DNA of 64,000 nucleotides from Sphingobacterium sp. LZ7M1 (lineage in GTDB: Bacteria > Bacteroidota > Bacteroidia > Sphingobacteriales > Sphingobacteriaceae). Positions 34,571 to 44,897 of this stretch are shown piece after piece (position 1 is the stretch's first letter; each line of letters opens with the position of its first letter). Under the pieces are notes generated by a model. The model worked only from the letters and a program-made list of their open reading frames with translations. It had not been told where the DNA came from and made no database searches. The DNA is taken from contig NZ_CP101134.1 of the NCBI RefSeq assembly GCF_024296865.1, positions 1,240,001-1,304,000 of the forward strand. Reading direction: 5' to 3'. The position numbers and the translations under genes were made by a program.

Positions 34571-35398
34571 ATGAGCAATTATTACGAGGAAATAATAAAG
34601 AAACTAGAAGATGAAATAAAAGAGGTGTCTCTTGAACTGGATGGTTCCATAGCTTTGTATGAAGTTATTATCGAGTTGATATTATCGAGACTTTCCGAAA
34701 TAAAGGAATATACACTAAAAAATGGCTTTGATAGTATAAATGAAGAGATCCACTTTTTCAAATATCAAAAACCAGTCATTGTTTCAAAACTCATTTACTA
34801 TAACGCTATCTATAAAATAGAGACAAAAAAACCTAATGATATAAAAGCTATTAGGAAATACATTAATGGTGAGCTAAGGAAACTCAAACGGTATTTTGAG
34901 AGTAACCTTGAATTCTATAAATATTACCGAACAGGCAGTTCATTTGTAGATGAAAAGTTATTTGTTCGGGGCAAACACGATATAAAGTTAAGTTTGGACA
35001 CGGTTTATTTTGAAACCGACCACCGGTTTTCTACATCCCACGATTATAAGGCGGCAAAAATAATTGCCAATGACCTGATTCAAGTTTATCTTGAAGACCA
35101 ACTTCACAACATAATCTATAAAGATAAATCAATAGACCTACCAACATTAAGTTGGACGGGAAGCAAAGCGGCTTTAACGGAATTGATTTACGGACTGCAT
35201 TCTCAAGCCGTCTTCAATAATGGGAATACAGATATTATAACCATAGTCAGATTTTTTGAAAACAGTTTTAATGTTGATTTGGGCGATTTTTACCATACAT
35301 TTTTGGAACTCAAAGCAAGAAAGCTGAACCGAACGAAATTCCTTGACAGCTTACGTGATGCTTTGATTAAAAAAATGGAAGAACAGGACGAAATATAA
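34571..35398 (+). CDS. rteC: RteC-family ICE regulator
   Basis: A 275-residue RteC-domain protein. In CTnDOT, RteC activates excision genes in response to the RteA/RteB system. The N-terminal half is helical and charged (YYEEIIKKLEDEIKEVSLEL), and the C-terminal half ends in a winged-helix-like region (LTELIYGLHSQAVFNNGNTD, ITIVRFFENSFNVDLGDFYH). No rteA or rteB is in the window. A second, related rteC starts at 63818, also directly after a multicopper oxidase sequence. An IS256-family element is inserted 25 bases past the stop. Confidence 0.88.
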   Translation: MSNYYEEIIKKLEDEIKEVSLELDGSIALYEVIIELILSRLSEIKEYTLKNGFDSINEEIHFFKYQKPVIVSKLIYYNAIYKIETKKPNDIKAIRKYINGELRKLKRYFESNLEFYKYYRTGSSFVDEKLFVRGKHDIKLSLDTVYFETDHRFSTSHDYKAAKIIANDLIQVYLEDQLHNIIYKDKSIDLPTLSWTGSKAALTELIYGLHSQAVFNNGNTDIITIVRFFENSFNVDLGDFYHTFLELKARKLNRTKFLDSLRDALIKKMEEQDEI

Positions 35399-35415
35399 AA
35401 TCAAAAGACGATTTT

Positions 35416-35423
35416 GTCGATCA
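35416..35423. repeat. Left target-site duplication GTCGATCA
   Basis: The eight bases GTCGATCA are repeated at 36673-36680 and flank the IS256-family element, as expected for its 8-9-base duplication. Confidence 0.85.
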
Positions 35424-35486
35424 GAGACTGTAAAATAAACTGTGTCAAGGATAATAAACAGAAGTATTATTTTTGACATAGTAATT

Positions 35487-36603
35487 ATGAGTATTAAGGA
35501 AAGCGATTTTGATTTTGAGTCCATGAAGGACCTGGCCCTAGAACAGTTACGTAGTGGTGAATCACTTTATGGCAAGAACGGAGCTTTTGCTCCTTTAATG
35601 AAAAAGTTTTTAGAAGCAGCGCTAGAAGCTGAGATTGAGAGCCATCTGGATGAAGCTGAACGCTCTTGTGGTAATCGTCGTAACGGCAAGTCCAGCAAGC
35701 AGATTCGCACCTCAGATGGCACTATCGAGATCGATACTCCGCGTGACCGTCGGTCTAACTTCGAACCCCAGCTTATTAAGAAACGTGAGACGATTTTAGC
35801 TTTCTTCGATTACCGATAAGATCATTCCCCAGGTCAAGGAGTGGCAATCAAGAAGTCTAGACTCGCTTTATACGATTGTTTGGATGGACGCCATGCACTA
35901 CAAAGTAAAAGAAGACCATCGGTTTGTTTCGCGGGCAGTATACAATATTCTTGGCATTGATCGAAATGGACATAAGCATCTGATAGGGATGTATGTTTCG
36001 GAGAATGAGGGAGCTAACTTTTGGTTGAGCGTATTGACTGATTTACAAAATCGAGGCGTAGAGGATATCTTAATTGCTTGTATCGATAATTTAAAAGGGT
36101 TTTCCGAAGCGATACAGAGTGTTTTTCCCGACACCGAAGTACAGACCTGTGTAGTACATCAAATCCGAAACAGCCTAAAGTATGTAGCCAGTAAGGATCA
36201 AAAGGAGTTCATGAACGATCTAAAACCCGTATATAGGGCCGATACGTTGGATCTAGCCGAGCTTCGGATGGATGAACTTCAGGATAAATGGGGTGAAAAG
36301 TATCCTGTGGTCATTGAATCCTGGCGACGCAACTGGGATCGTCTGACCACCTATTTCCGATACGATAAATCCATCCGAAAGTTGATATACACGACTAACA
36401 CGATCGAAGGATTTCATCGCCAAGTGCGTAAGGTCACCAAAACTAAAGGTGCATTCACCTCCGATATAGCGTTATTGAAATTGATTTATTTAGCACATAA
36501 CAACATTAAGAAGAAATGGACGATGCCACTAGCCAATTGGGGAACAACAGCACAGAAATTAGCAATTTGGTTTCCGGGAAGAATGGTGTTAGATTTGCAA
36601 TAA
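35487..36603 (+). pseudogene. IS256-family transposase, internal deletion and frameshift
   Basis: The 5' part (35487-35819) encodes SIKESDFDFESMKDLALEQL through KKRETILA, then switches frame and stops. The next in-family residues, ITDKIIPQVKEWQSRSLDSL, begin near 35807 in another frame and continue to 36603. The segment expected between RETILA and ITDKIIPQ (several dozen residues in homologues) is missing. All three catalytic regions survive: VWMDAMHYKV, CIDNLKGFSEAI and TTNTIEGFHRQVRK. The product cannot be made as one chain. Confidence 0.9.
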
Positions 36604-36607
36604 GAAA

Positions 36608-36649
36608 AATGGTTGAATTACCGCCCCGCGGGGCGGTAATTCAACCATT
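36608..36649. terminator. 42-base perfect palindrome at the IS end
   Basis: Arms 36608-36627 and 36630-36649 are perfectly complementary over 20 bases with a two-base GC loop. It starts five bases after the transposase stop and overlaps the right inverted repeat by two bases. It would form a very stable hairpin in RNA, and a cruciform is possible in DNA. Confidence 0.85.
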
Positions 36650-36672
36650 GACACAGTTTATTTTACACTCCC

Positions 36673-36680
36673 GTCGATCA
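36673..36680. repeat. Right target-site duplication GTCGATCA
   Basis: Matches 35416-35423 exactly. DNA from 36681 to 36807 holds no gene I can name. Confidence 0.85.
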
Positions 36681-36807
36681 TTATTCGGCGAAGGAGCCAG
36701 TCCATTTTCCTCTTTCCCTAACTATCGTTTACAAATGGAAACGGTCCTGAAATTCTTTACCCAGTTTGAATTCATTGGAGGTTTTTAGACTTCTACCAAT
36801 AATGAGA

Positions 36808-37143
36808 TTATACCGCCGTTGCCATTTGCTCACAAGCTTCTGCGCATTTGTAGCAAGCATCCGCACACTCTTTGCAATGTTGCATATCATGCTTAGCACA
36901 TTCATCTCCACACGCTCTACAAATCTCCGCACATAGCTTGCAAAGGTGACGGCTATATTGGCTTCCCAAACTCATGAGTTCGGCTGCGGCTCTACATATG
37001 GCTGCACATTCCAGATCAAGCTGGATACATCGAGCCATCATTTTTACATTGTCCTCTTGCAAGCAAGAAGCTGCACAATGGTTACAAGCTACAGCACAGG
37101 CGTAGCATTCGTCAATACATTTTTGAAATTGTTGATGTGACAT
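36808..37143 (-). CDS. Four-helix-bundle copper storage protein (Csp-like)
   Basis: A 111-residue cytoplasmic Cys-rich protein (DUF326/Csp family). Cys residues recur with helical spacing: CIDECYACAVACNHCAASC, CIQLDLECAAICRAAAELM, CKLCAEICRACGDECAKHD, CKECADACYKCAEACEQM. This lets many Cu(I) ions bind inside the bundle. No signal peptide is present, so it matches the cytosolic Csp3 type. It is the second gene of a minus-strand pair, 28 bases after the DUF305 lipoprotein gene. Confidence 0.92.
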   Translation of the reverse strand: MSHQQFQKCIDECYACAVACNHCAASCLQEDNVKMMARCIQLDLECAAICRAAAELMSLGSQYSRHLCKLCAEICRACGDECAKHDMQHCKECADACYKCAEACEQMATAV

Positions 37144-37171
37144 AATTTTATTGTTTAAAGTGAGAAATTAT

Positions 37172-37792
37172 TTATCTATTCTTATTAGCTAATAACCAGG
37201 TTTGAATCTCCGAGATTTCCTGATCCTGTTTTTCAATAATATTTTTTGCCATTGTCTGCATAGCACTTTCGTGTCCGTAAATAAGTTCCAATTTTGCGTT
37301 TCCAATTGCATTTTGATGATGCTGAATCATCAACATGGCAAAATCGTGATCCGTGTCTCCATTAATGATTTGGAGATCTGTCACTCTGCCTGAGCGTTCC
37401 ATATTTTTCATCTGCTCTGTAACAAATTCGGGAACATTTAGATGCGGTACGTGACCATTGAGAAATGTGGTTAATTCTTGAATCTCAGCCTTCTGGTCTT
37501 TAATTATTTTCTGGGCCATCTCCCTCATTTGCGCATCATCGCCGGATTGCAGTTCCTTATTTGCCATGTCGATCGCTCCCTGATGATGCATTCGCATCAT
37601 CAGAGCAAAAGCATTATCAGGGTCGGGGGGCATTTGCATGGCCATCATCTCATCCATCATGTTGTGCATGATAGTCATCATTTCATTGTCATCGTGATTC
37701 TGGATTTTGATTTTGTTGATATCGTCCTTATCGCACGCTTGGATAAATAACAGTATTCCTGCTATTGCCATTATTTTTATCGCTAATTTCAT
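37172..37792 (-). CDS. DUF305 copper lipoprotein, two-domain
   Basis: A 206-residue lipoprotein with lipobox FIQAC (MKLAIKIMAIAGILLFIQAC) and then a Met-rich region (MMTIMHNMMDEMMAMQMPP). Two DUF305 halves follow, with MMRMHHQGAIDMAN (about residue 70) and MLMIQHHQNAIGNAKLEL (about residue 155). The HHQ-x-A-I motifs and methionines fit copper binding in the periplasm, as in CopM-like proteins. It heads a minus-strand operon with csp. The 284 bases upstream (37793-38076) show no gene. Confidence 0.85.
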   Translation of the reverse strand: MKLAIKIMAIAGILLFIQACDKDDINKIKIQNHDDNEMMTIMHNMMDEMMAMQMPPDPDNAFALMMRMHHQGAIDMANKELQSGDDAQMREMAQKIIKDQKAEIQELTTFLNGHVPHLNVPEFVTEQMKNMERSGRVTDLQIINGDTDHDFAMLMIQHHQNAIGNAKLELIYGHESAMQTMAKNIIEKQDQEISEIQTWLLANKNR

Positions 37793-38076
37793 AGATGTAT
37801 ATTATTATTATCAATTTCCTTTTCTCTTTTAATAATGAAATGTTAAAGACTTTTTTTGATAGAACACATAGACAGAACAACATACAATTCAATTTGTTTG
37901 ATTTTTTGGATTCAAAACGAGCTACAGATAAGATATGTGGGTGTAAGATTATTTCTGTAATGTAGTGGTTTATGCTACTATTTATTCATCAATTTTGAAA
38001 TGAATCACAGTCCAGAAATAAATTGAACGAACCTGAGATGTTGTGATTAGGAAAATGTATGAATGGGTAAATGTTT

Positions 38077-41000
38077 TTACAATACTCCCCGTGACATATA
38101 AATACTTTTTGTCGGTACTACGCTTTCCATAGCCTTTGGATTTTCTTGCTGCTTTTCGACTTGTTCTGTAGAATTTTCTATTGGTTCCGGAGTGTTAGAT
38201 AACTGTATTTTCCGCTCAATTGCCGCCAACTCCGTTTTGAGTTCGCTAAGTCGGTTTTCTTTTGTCCACGTACCATTGATTACTTCCTTAAGTATTGGAA
38301 TGTTTTTTTGGAAATCTGCCATATTCTCCTGTTCTTTTCTGATATAGGTGGGCAGCTTTTCCAATGCTTTAATAAAATTTAGTGAAGCTGTTTCGGGATC
38401 TTTTGCCATTACACCATTGTTGAATGTATATTTGATAGTACCCTCACCTTGAATAAAAAAACGGTTTACACGAATATCCACCCCCTCTTTTTGTGACATT
38501 TCCGTTTTTACCAAAAGTTGAAAGCCATACAGATTACCGATTTCTTCATAATCCCCACCCGTTCGGGATTTGTCGGCAAGCTGATTGAGCTTTGCACCGA
38601 TTTGTTTTATATCCGCATTGGGCGACAAAACGTCTAATTTAATAAGGTTGGCAACGGAACCGTCAGTGTTTTTTTGGATACGTCCCTGCAAATTATTCCA
38701 ATCAAGGCTCATACGGTCATAGCGGGATTGGGCTTTTCCAAGTTCTGCCTCATAATCTTCCAGTTTGTACTTGGCACTTGATTTTGAACGATTGAACGAT
38801 TGCCTTTCGCTTTCCAATCCGGCAATCTGTTTCTCTATTTTAGCTTTGTCCAAAAGGTCGGTATTGCCCATAAGGATAGCTACATATTCCGAGAAATTCA
38901 TACCCGACTTTTCATCCATACCACCTTCGTCAATCGTCCGTTTACCAAGATTGTTGGATTTTAATTGGTCAATAAATAGCTGTTTGTTGTGCAGCAGGTT
39001 GAACTTATAACTATCCAGCGATTTTTCAACGGCATAGATGATTACATCCACTTTATTGTCGTTAAAATGCTTGGCAATCTCATTGCCTTTGCGGATAGCC
39101 CTACCGTCCCTTTGCGCAAGGTCGGACGGTCGCCACGGCGTATCTAAATGGTGTACGGCAACGGCTCTTTTCTGTGCGTTCACACCTGTACCGAGCATAC
39201 TCGTAGAACCGAAAAGGACACGGATTTTGCCCTCGTTCATTCCTTTGATTAGCTCTTTTCGTTGCTTGTCATTCTTCGCTTCCTGTATAAAGCGGATTTC
39301 GTGTGCAGGTATGTCGTGGTCTTCCACGAGCTTACGTTTGATTTCGGAGTAGATATTCCACTGATTTGGCTTGTATGTTCCCAAATCCGAGAAGATGAAC
39401 TGCGTGCCTTTCTGTGCATTGAATTTATTGTAATATTTAGCAATATTATCTGCACAATGGGAAGCTTTGTTATCGGCGTGGTCTTGGTAATGGGGGCTTA
39501 CCATTCGCATATCCAAAGACATCTTTCGAGCGTAGTCCGTAGCGATAAGCATTTTTGCTTTTTCTTCTTTTTTAGATAGCGGTTTTCTGCCAAGTAATTC
39601 CCCTTTGCCTGATTTGGCAAACTCCATCAGCTTTTCAATAAACTTCTCCTGGTCTGGAGTTGGAGGTATGTTGTAAAATATCTCGTTCTTTTCGGGACGG
39701 TCTATTCCAATCATTTCGGCGGTACGGTAATCCGTGATTTCGGAGTAGAATTGAGCGAGTTCCGGCACTTTGATAAAGTAGCGGAAACGCTCTTTTGCCA
39801 CGATATTATTGGCGACCGAAAACTCATAATCGGTTGTTTTCTTTGCGTAGATTGCCGCCCACGCATCAAACGAGTTAATGCCCTGTTTTGCCAAAGCCCT
39901 TGGTCGCAGGTATTTGAACAACAGGTACAATTCGGTCAGTGAATTGCTGATAGTCGTACCCGAAAGGAAAGTTGCCCCCATATCCGCATCGGTACGTTCC
40001 TGTATAGTCCGTATAGCAAACAAAAGATTCAGTGCCTTTAGGCTTCCCTGTTGATTGCCCAATCCTGCAACCCTTGAATGCCTTGTGTTGAAAATCAGGT
40101 TTTTGAATTGGTGGCTTTCGTCTACAAATAAATGGTCGATACCCATCATCTTGAAGTCCACAATATCATCTTTGCGGTTTTCAATGTCGTGTTGCAGGGT
40201 TTTCAGCTTGACTTCGAGGTTTTCTTTCTGTTTCTCTGCTCCGGCGAGCATACCCCGGGTTACTTCATCGCCCTGACTTCGCAAAACGTCAAGATTTTCC
40301 TCCACACTGTCCAGTTCGGATTGCAGGATTTCCTTTTGTATTTCGGGCGATTGGGGTATCATTCCGAACTGGTCGTGGGTCAATATCACACAATCCCACT
40401 CGTTGTTCTTAATATCTCCGAAAATCCGCAGTCGTTTTTGGGGCGTAAAATCATCAATGCCCGGATAGAGTATTTTAGCGTGCGGATAGGCGGTGCGGTA
40501 GGCTTCGGCAATTTCAGGTATATTCGCTTTCAACCCGATAATCATCGGTTTGTGAGCCAGTCCCAAACGCTTCATTTCCTGTGCACCCGTGCACATTATC
40601 AACGTCTTTCCGGCACCTACTTCATGGTCGCAGATAGCACCGTTATTGAGCTTTATTATCCAGACAGCATCCTTTTGGCTTGAATACAGGTCTTCAATAC
40701 CCAATGCTTTTCGGTCCAATTCCGGAAACACCTGATGGGAACCGTCGTAGTGCGGTCGGACAAAACAGTTAAAGGTGTCGTTGTATTGGTCAGTCATCCT
40801 TATCTTGAACTCATCGTTTTGGGCGTGGAGCCAATCGTTAAAGGAGGTTCGGATTTCGTCAATCTTGGTATTCGCCATTTGTATGGCTTCCATATCCCGT
40901 ACCTTGACATTCTTTCCGTCAACCTGTACCGTTTTGGAAATATCGGGTGTGGTATTGACAAGGGCGTGCTTGAGCAGGGCAATCCCGTCATACGTCCGGC

Positions 41001-43518
41001 TTTGGGCTTTGACCGCATATTTATCCCATATATGGACATTTTTCTGTTTGCAGGTGACGGAAAAATCATCGGCACTGTCCGAATAGTGGATTTTCACATC
41101 TGCGTCGAACAGATGCGATGCAAATCGGGCGTAGATGCCAGTGGGTATCCAGCGTTCGCCCAGATTAAAATCGAGTTCCTCAAATTCGATACGTCTTGGT
41201 CGGGCTTCTTCCAAAACGGTAAGGCTTTCTTTAGCTTGGGTATCATCGGGATTGCTTTCGAGGTAATCTCTTATTTCGTTGGCTTTCTCCACTACATTGC
41301 CCGCAACCCAGCGTTCGAATATTTCATATTCCTTTTGCAATGGATTGTAGTAGATGAGACCGTGTAAGGCTTCTTTCAAAGCATCAGCAGGCATACCGCT
41401 GATTTCGGACATAAAGTCCAAATCCACGCTTCCGTATTTGTTCAGCGAAGCCGATAACGCTTCTTCGGGATTGTCCGTTGCAATGGTTGCGGTAGAAAAA
41501 CTTACAGGACGGCTGAATATATCTGCCTTATGGATTACACCACCAACGACACGCTCCAGATAGGGCATTTCTTTGCCTACACTGTCTGTTTTGATGAGCT
41601 TGATATTGTCCGCACTGTTGAGATTTCCGTACCTTTTGACAAAAGCATCGTATAAGCGGTTAAGGTTTTCCCTTTCTTCCTTGTGTTCTGAATGTTTCTC
41701 GGCTTCTTTTTGGTAGAGGTCGATATAGGTATCACGAACTTGGATATATGCTTCGGCTCTTGCTTTTTGCAAAGACGGTAACTGCAACGGGTGGAATATT
41801 GCCCTTGCATCACTTTTATCCACTTCCTGCAAATAGCCGACCCAACCGTTATCTACGACAAGGCAATCGTTACGGTGAAACTGTTGGAGTTCGTCACTGT
41901 ACGGAGCAGGTTCGGGAACAGTAGCAGGTACGGTACCGGCTGACTTATCGGCTTGGCCATTACTGTTTGCCTGTGAAAATAAATCGCCGATTGTTTTCTG
42001 TTTTGTGCCATTGGTTTGTAAGGTTTTATTGACCGTGCCGTTTGATGCTGGAGATGTATAGGACTGTTGCATCGCTCCGCTAAAGAGGTCGGTTTGCCGA
42101 CCTCTTGGGGTACGTTTTCTTTTTGTCGTTTGTCTTTTGGCTTGGGTGGTTTTCTTTGGCGGGGTAATAACCGCTACGGTTTCATTTACATTTTCAAACA
42201 GGTCGAAAATGCTTAGCTGTTTTAATTCCTGCTGGCTTTCCTGTACAATGGCTGGTGCAGTAAAACGCGGTCGTTCGGGTTGTATGATTTCGGGTTCAGT
42301 AGCCGGAGGTGCCGGCGTTGGCGTAATCGGAATTTGTACGATAGGTTCATCGTTGCTTTCGCCTTTGTACAAATCAAAATTCAGGTGCTTTCCAAAATCT
42401 TCGGAAAGCATTTGCTTCAAATCTTTGGCAATCCCCGCAACACCGTCTTTATGCGTATAGATAATTGCAGGTTTTCCGTATGGGTCGGTATCTATCTTAC
42501 GGTCGGTATGTATGACCCTCGTACCGTCACGGAAAAAAGCATTGCTTGAAGTATCGTATTTGGTCTGCCTGCTTTGGCAAAACAGCTCTTCCAATTCGCT
42601 CAGAGGTTGTTTTGCCGTATTCTTTTGCAGGATAATCAGGTCGCTTCCGACTTCTGTACCTGCATATTCCGTGAACAGGTTGTTTGGCAATCGGACAACC
42701 GACACCAGATGGTTGCTTTTCATTAACGCCCTACGTATCGGCTCATTGTTGGGGCTGTTTAAAATTCCTTGCGAAGTAATAAATACCTGCAAACCACCCT
42801 CACGGAGCATATCGTTTCCTTTCAAAAAGAAATAATTGTGTATGCTACGGGCAGCCTGTATTTTTGCGGGGTCTTTGCTTCGGGAAAACGTAAGATCGAA
42901 CACGGAAGTATCGCCAAACGGAATGTTGCTTGCAACAACATCATAGCTATTTTGTTCCTTTTCGGGGATTTCCTCAAAACCGCTCACACGGATATTGCTT
43001 TCGGGATAGAGGTGTTTTAGGATTTTGCCTGTCAGCAAATCTTTTTCATAGGCAGTTACTTTGGTTTGTTGGTTTTCGGAAAAGGATTGTATAAACGAGC
43101 CGATACCTGCGGAGGGTTCAAGGAATTTCTGAATATTTACATCGCTTTCCCGCAGGGTTTCGGAAATTGCATCAATTACCTGTGGAGGTGTATAAAAAGC
43201 CGTCAGCACGGAGCTTTTCATACTGTCCACGTATCGGCGGTATTGCTTATCGTCTTCGGACTTTTCTTTGAGCAGTTTGTGGAGTTCCAGCGTAATGGGG
43301 AATAAATCGTGTTCGGTTTTCCTCCAATGGTTGATATCTATTTCATTTGCTATGGGGTTCAATACGAATTTAAGACCGCCAAATCCGCTGTATTGTTTCA
43401 TTGACAGTCTTTCACCCACGGTAGCGTTTCGTTGCTCTTTTTCCAATGTAAAGGCAATCCGCAGGGCTTCGATATTGTCCAAGAGATGCTGCCGTTTACT
43501 GAAGCCCATTTTCCTCAA
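38077..43518 (-). CDS. Giant N6-methylase/SNF2-type helicase of the ICE
   Basis: A 1813-residue protein conserved in Bacteroidetes conjugative elements. An N6-adenine methylase-like region lies at about residues 100-210: [12 protein letters not shown], motif [11 protein letters not shown] at 133-142, and NIPFGD at 198-203 in place of NPPY. A low-complexity linker (about 400-550) follows. A superfamily 2 helicase is next: [13 protein letters not shown] (Walker A, near 965), [11 protein letters not shown] (motif II, near 1134), and [14 protein letters not shown] (motif VI, near 1467). The last ~150 residues are coiled-coil-like. The variant NIPFGD suggests altered or lost methylation. A role in element replication or protection is inferred. 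Its start overlaps the end of the DUF1896 gene. Confidence 0.88.
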   Translation of the reverse strand: MRKMGFSKRQHLLDNIEALRIAFTLEKEQRNATVGERLSMKQYSGFGGLKFVLNPIANEIDINHWRKTEHDLFPITLELHKLLKEKSEDDKQYRRYVDSMKSSVLTAFYTPPQVIDAISETLRESDVNIQKFLEPSAGIGSFIQSFSENQQTKVTAYEKDLLTGKILKHLYPESNIRVSGFEEIPEKEQNSYDVVASNIPFGDTSVFDLTFSRSKDPAKIQAARSIHNYFFLKGNDMLREGGLQVFITSQGILNSPNNEPIRRALMKSNHLVSVVRLPNNLFTEYAGTEVGSDLIILQKNTAKQPLSELEELFCQSRQTKYDTSSNAFFRDGTRVIHTDRKIDTDPYGKPAIIYTHKDGVAGIAKDLKQMLSEDFGKHLNFDLYKGESNDEPIVQIPITPTPAPPATEPEIIQPERPRFTAPAIVQESQQELKQLSIFDLFENVNETVAVITPPKKTTQAKRQTTKRKRTPRGRQTDLFSGAMQQSYTSPASNGTVNKTLQTNGTKQKTIGDLFSQANSNGQADKSAGTVPATVPEPAPYSDELQQFHRNDCLVVDNGWVGYLQEVDKSDARAIFHPLQLPSLQKARAEAYIQVRDTYIDLYQKEAEKHSEHKEERENLNRLYDAFVKRYGNLNSADNIKLIKTDSVGKEMPYLERVVGGVIHKADIFSRPVSFSTATIATDNPEEALSASLNKYGSVDLDFMSEISGMPADALKEALHGLIYYNPLQKEYEIFERWVAGNVVEKANEIRDYLESNPDDTQAKESLTVLEEARPRRIEFEELDFNLGERWIPTGIYARFASHLFDADVKIHYSDSADDFSVTCKQKNVHIWDKYAVKAQSRTYDGIALLKHALVNTTPDISKTVQVDGKNVKVRDMEAIQMANTKIDEIRTSFNDWLHAQNDEFKIRMTDQYNDTFNCFVRPHYDGSHQVFPELDRKALGIEDLYSSQKDAVWIIKLNNGAICDHEVGAGKTLIMCTGAQEMKRLGLAHKPMIIGLKANIPEIAEAYRTAYPHAKILYPGIDDFTPQKRLRIFGDIKNNEWDCVILTHDQFGMIPQSPEIQKEILQSELDSVEENLDVLRSQGDEVTRGMLAGAEKQKENLEVKLKTLQHDIENRKDDIVDFKMMGIDHLFVDESHQFKNLIFNTRHSRVAGLGNQQGSLKALNLLFAIRTIQERTDADMGATFLSGTTISNSLTELYLLFKYLRPRALAKQGINSFDAWAAIYAKKTTDYEFSVANNIVAKERFRYFIKVPELAQFYSEITDYRTAEMIGIDRPEKNEIFYNIPPTPDQEKFIEKLMEFAKSGKGELLGRKPLSKKEEKAKMLIATDYARKMSLDMRMVSPHYQDHADNKASHCADNIAKYYNKFNAQKGTQFIFSDLGTYKPNQWNIYSEIKRKLVEDHDIPAHEIRFIQEAKNDKQRKELIKGMNEGKIRVLFGSTSMLGTGVNAQKRAVAVHHLDTPWRPSDLAQRDGRAIRKGNEIAKHFNDNKVDVIIYAVEKSLDSYKFNLLHNKQLFIDQLKSNNLGKRTIDEGGMDEKSGMNFSEYVAILMGNTDLLDKAKIEKQIAGLESERQSFNRSKSSAKYKLEDYEAELGKAQSRYDRMSLDWNNLQGRIQKNTDGSVANLIKLDVLSPNADIKQIGAKLNQLADKSRTGGDYEEIGNLYGFQLLVKTEMSQKEGVDIRVNRFFIQGEGTIKYTFNNGVMAKDPETASLNFIKALEKLPTYIRKEQENMADFQKNIPILKEVINGTWTKENRLSELKTELAAIERKIQLSNTPEPIENSTEQVEKQQENPKAMESVVPTKSIYMSRGVL

Positions 43519-43933
43519 TCCATATTGCGATGGTTCCGGTTATCTCGGTATAGAGCAGGTCAAACTCATAACCGTAGGCAAAATCATCGGCTAGTTCATA
43601 TTGGGCGAAAACATTCTCGCAAACAGGGAACATTTTCAGAGCGAACCGCCGCAGTTCCTCGTCTGCCATTAGGGTATCGAACTCATTGCATACTACCTGA
43701 AAAACCATATCAAACTTGGAGAAGTGCAAACCCTCAAAGAGTATGTAATTCGCTATCTCATTACATTGCTCAATGGCATTGCCGGAACGGAACGCATCCT
43801 CATAGGCATTGGCAGCCCACGAGGAACGCTGGTCAATAAATTTTTGGTTGCTGGCTTTTTCAGGGAAACTACTGTTCAGGAGTTCCTGTAGTCGTAAACG
43901 GAAATACGACAGGTCTTTTTGCTGTGTACTCAT
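43496..43933 (-). CDS. DUF1896 ICE protein
   Basis: A 145-residue protein of the DUF1896 type ([40 protein letters not shown]). I chose the ATG at 43933 (MSTQQKDL) because the upstream extension is unusual and crosses the promoter region. It normally precedes the giant methylase-helicase in these elements, and its 3' end overlaps that gene by 23 bases, indicating one operon. Function is unknown. A copy of the repeated 17-base element lies about 70 bases upstream. Confidence 0.82.
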   Translation of the reverse strand: MSTQQKDLSYFRLRLQELLNSSFPEKASNQKFIDQRSSWAANAYEDAFRSGNAIEQCNEIANYILFEGLHFSKFDMVFQVVCNEFDTLMADEELRRFALKMFPVCENVFAQYELADDFAYGYEFDLLYTEITGTIAIWIEENGLQ

Positions 43934-44000
43934 AATTAAATTTTGTTTAGAATTTTGCGTAAAACCTAAAATTAGAGCAGGGAGCAAGAGCCTTTGAAGA

Positions 44001-44017
44001 AGTGGCAGGGTTTGGCT
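44001..44017 (+). repeat. AGTGGCAGGGTTTGGCT element, copy 1
   Basis: Sequence AGTGGCAGGGTTTGGCT, repeated with one change at 44414 and, inverted, at 11744. The similarity to the 44414 copy continues for about 20 bases further. It lies upstream of the DUF1896 gene in reverse orientation to that gene. Confidence 0.65.
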
Positions 44018-44046
44018 TCGGGAGGCAGGATTTGGCAGAACAGTGT

Positions 44047-44376
44047 TTATTCAGATATCGTTATAGAGTTGTCCACTTCATTGACATATACGTCCGACCC
44101 ATCAAAATCATCATCATCGTTTTGGGAACTTTGTCTTGTAAAAAGCTCCAGTCTGTCAACTTGCCCAAAAAGCCGAACAATACGCTTTCTGATTTTGTCA
44201 GGTTTTTCGGATTGTCTTCCACGGGGAGATATAAGCACCTGTGGAACATCTCTTGCATGTCTTTCAAGAGGTTTTCCCTTTGTGAACAGTAGGACGATTT
44301 CTGCATTTGCCCGTGTAATATATCCCATTCCAATAAAAACCCAATCATTGTTCCTGTTCGTTTTTTTTTCTTGCAA
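44047..44376 (-). pseudogene. 5'-truncated MT-A70 adenine methylase
   Basis: The minus strand encodes the C-terminal ~109 residues of an MT-A70-family N6-adenine methyltransferase (NNDWVFIGMGYITRANAEIV, LLFTKGKPLERHARDVPQVL, and an acidic tail). The N-terminal half with the DPPW catalytic motif is absent, and no matching sequence lies upstream in any frame. The truncation point (~44376) is close to a copy of the 17-base element at 44414. It is probably a relic of the normal MT-A70 gene of this element class. Confidence 0.75.
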
Positions 44377-44413
44377 CGGCTAAGGTATCAGCGAGAAGAA
44401 AAGGTCGACTGAA

Positions 44414-44430
44414 AGTGGCAGAGTTTGGCT
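44414..44430 (+). repeat. AGTGGCAGAGTTTGGCT element, copy 2
   Basis: One base different from the copy at 44001. The two flank the MT-A70 fragment as direct repeats about 410 bases apart and also mark the left border of the arsenic operon. Confidence 0.65.
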
Positions 44431-44513
44431 TTGAGAGGTAGGGTTTTACCACACATAAGATTATTAAAAGAATTGATTGTTTTTTTACAAACCATATTAT
44501 ATCTAAATTTATT

Positions 44514-44529
44514 ATCGTAATATTGCGAT
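44514..44529. promoter_or_regulatory. Candidate ArsR operator 1
   Basis: ATCGTAATATTGCGAT is an imperfect palindrome (ATCG-N8-CGAT) 16 bases before the arsR start. A partner site of the same form lies at 44898-44913, after arsR. Confidence 0.65.
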
Positions 44530-44545
44530 ATATAAAAAACAAAGC

Positions 44546-44875
44546 ATGGGACTTACTAAATCAGAAATATTCACGGACGAGCAAAACAGATTAGCTTCTC
44601 TATTTAAGGTTCTGGCACACCCTGCAAGGGTTGCCATACTTCAATATATCATTAACCAGAAAGCCTGTATCTGTAATGATCTGGTCGAGGAATTGGGATT
44701 GGCACAGGCTACGATTTCTCAGCATTTAAAGGAGTTAAAGAGTATCGGCATCATTCAAGGCACAATCGAGGTTAAATCTGTTTGTTATTGCATCGATAAA
44801 AATGTTTGGAAAAAAATCCAAGCAGATTTTAATTCATTCTTTGATCAGGAAGTAAAGGTAAACAAGTGCTGTTAG
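44546..44875 (+). CDS. arsR: ArsR-family arsenic repressor
   Basis: A 109-residue winged-helix repressor that releases DNA on binding As(III). The helix-turn-helix is around residues 45-75 (ACICNDLVEELGLAQATISQHL). The CIC motif in the recognition region and a terminal KCC can bind arsenite. It is the first gene of the ars cluster, with a palindromic site just upstream and a second between it and the next gene. Those suggest it controls both itself and the downstream genes. Confidence 0.9.
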   Translation: MGLTKSEIFTDEQNRLASLFKVLAHPARVAILQYIINQKACICNDLVEELGLAQATISQHLKELKSIGIIQGTIEVKSVCYCIDKNVWKKIQADFNSFFDQEVKVNKCC

Positions 44876-44897
44876 CCGTGTTTTTTTAATATTTAAC

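Larger units (their letters stand above)
35424..36672 (+). mobile_element. IS256-family insertion sequence with inactive transposase
   Basis: The element is bounded by inverted ends that share TGTAAAATAAACTGTGTCAA (35429-35448 and, inverted, 36648-36667), with only two mismatches outside that core. It is flanked by the 8-base duplication GTCGATCA (35416-35423 and 36673-36680). Length is 1249 bases, slightly short for the family because the transposase gene has lost an internal segment. The intact duplication implies insertion by transposition, with the damage perhaps arising later, or movement in trans. Confidence 0.92.

Noticed and set aside
36516..36788. Open frame across the IS right end
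   Set aside because: It is the transposase end in another frame and runs through the inverted repeat and the palindrome into unknown DNA.
43994..44383. Plus-strand frame opposite the MT-A70 fragment
   Set aside because: The minus strand clearly matches MT-A70 methylases, so the plus frame is its antisense shadow.
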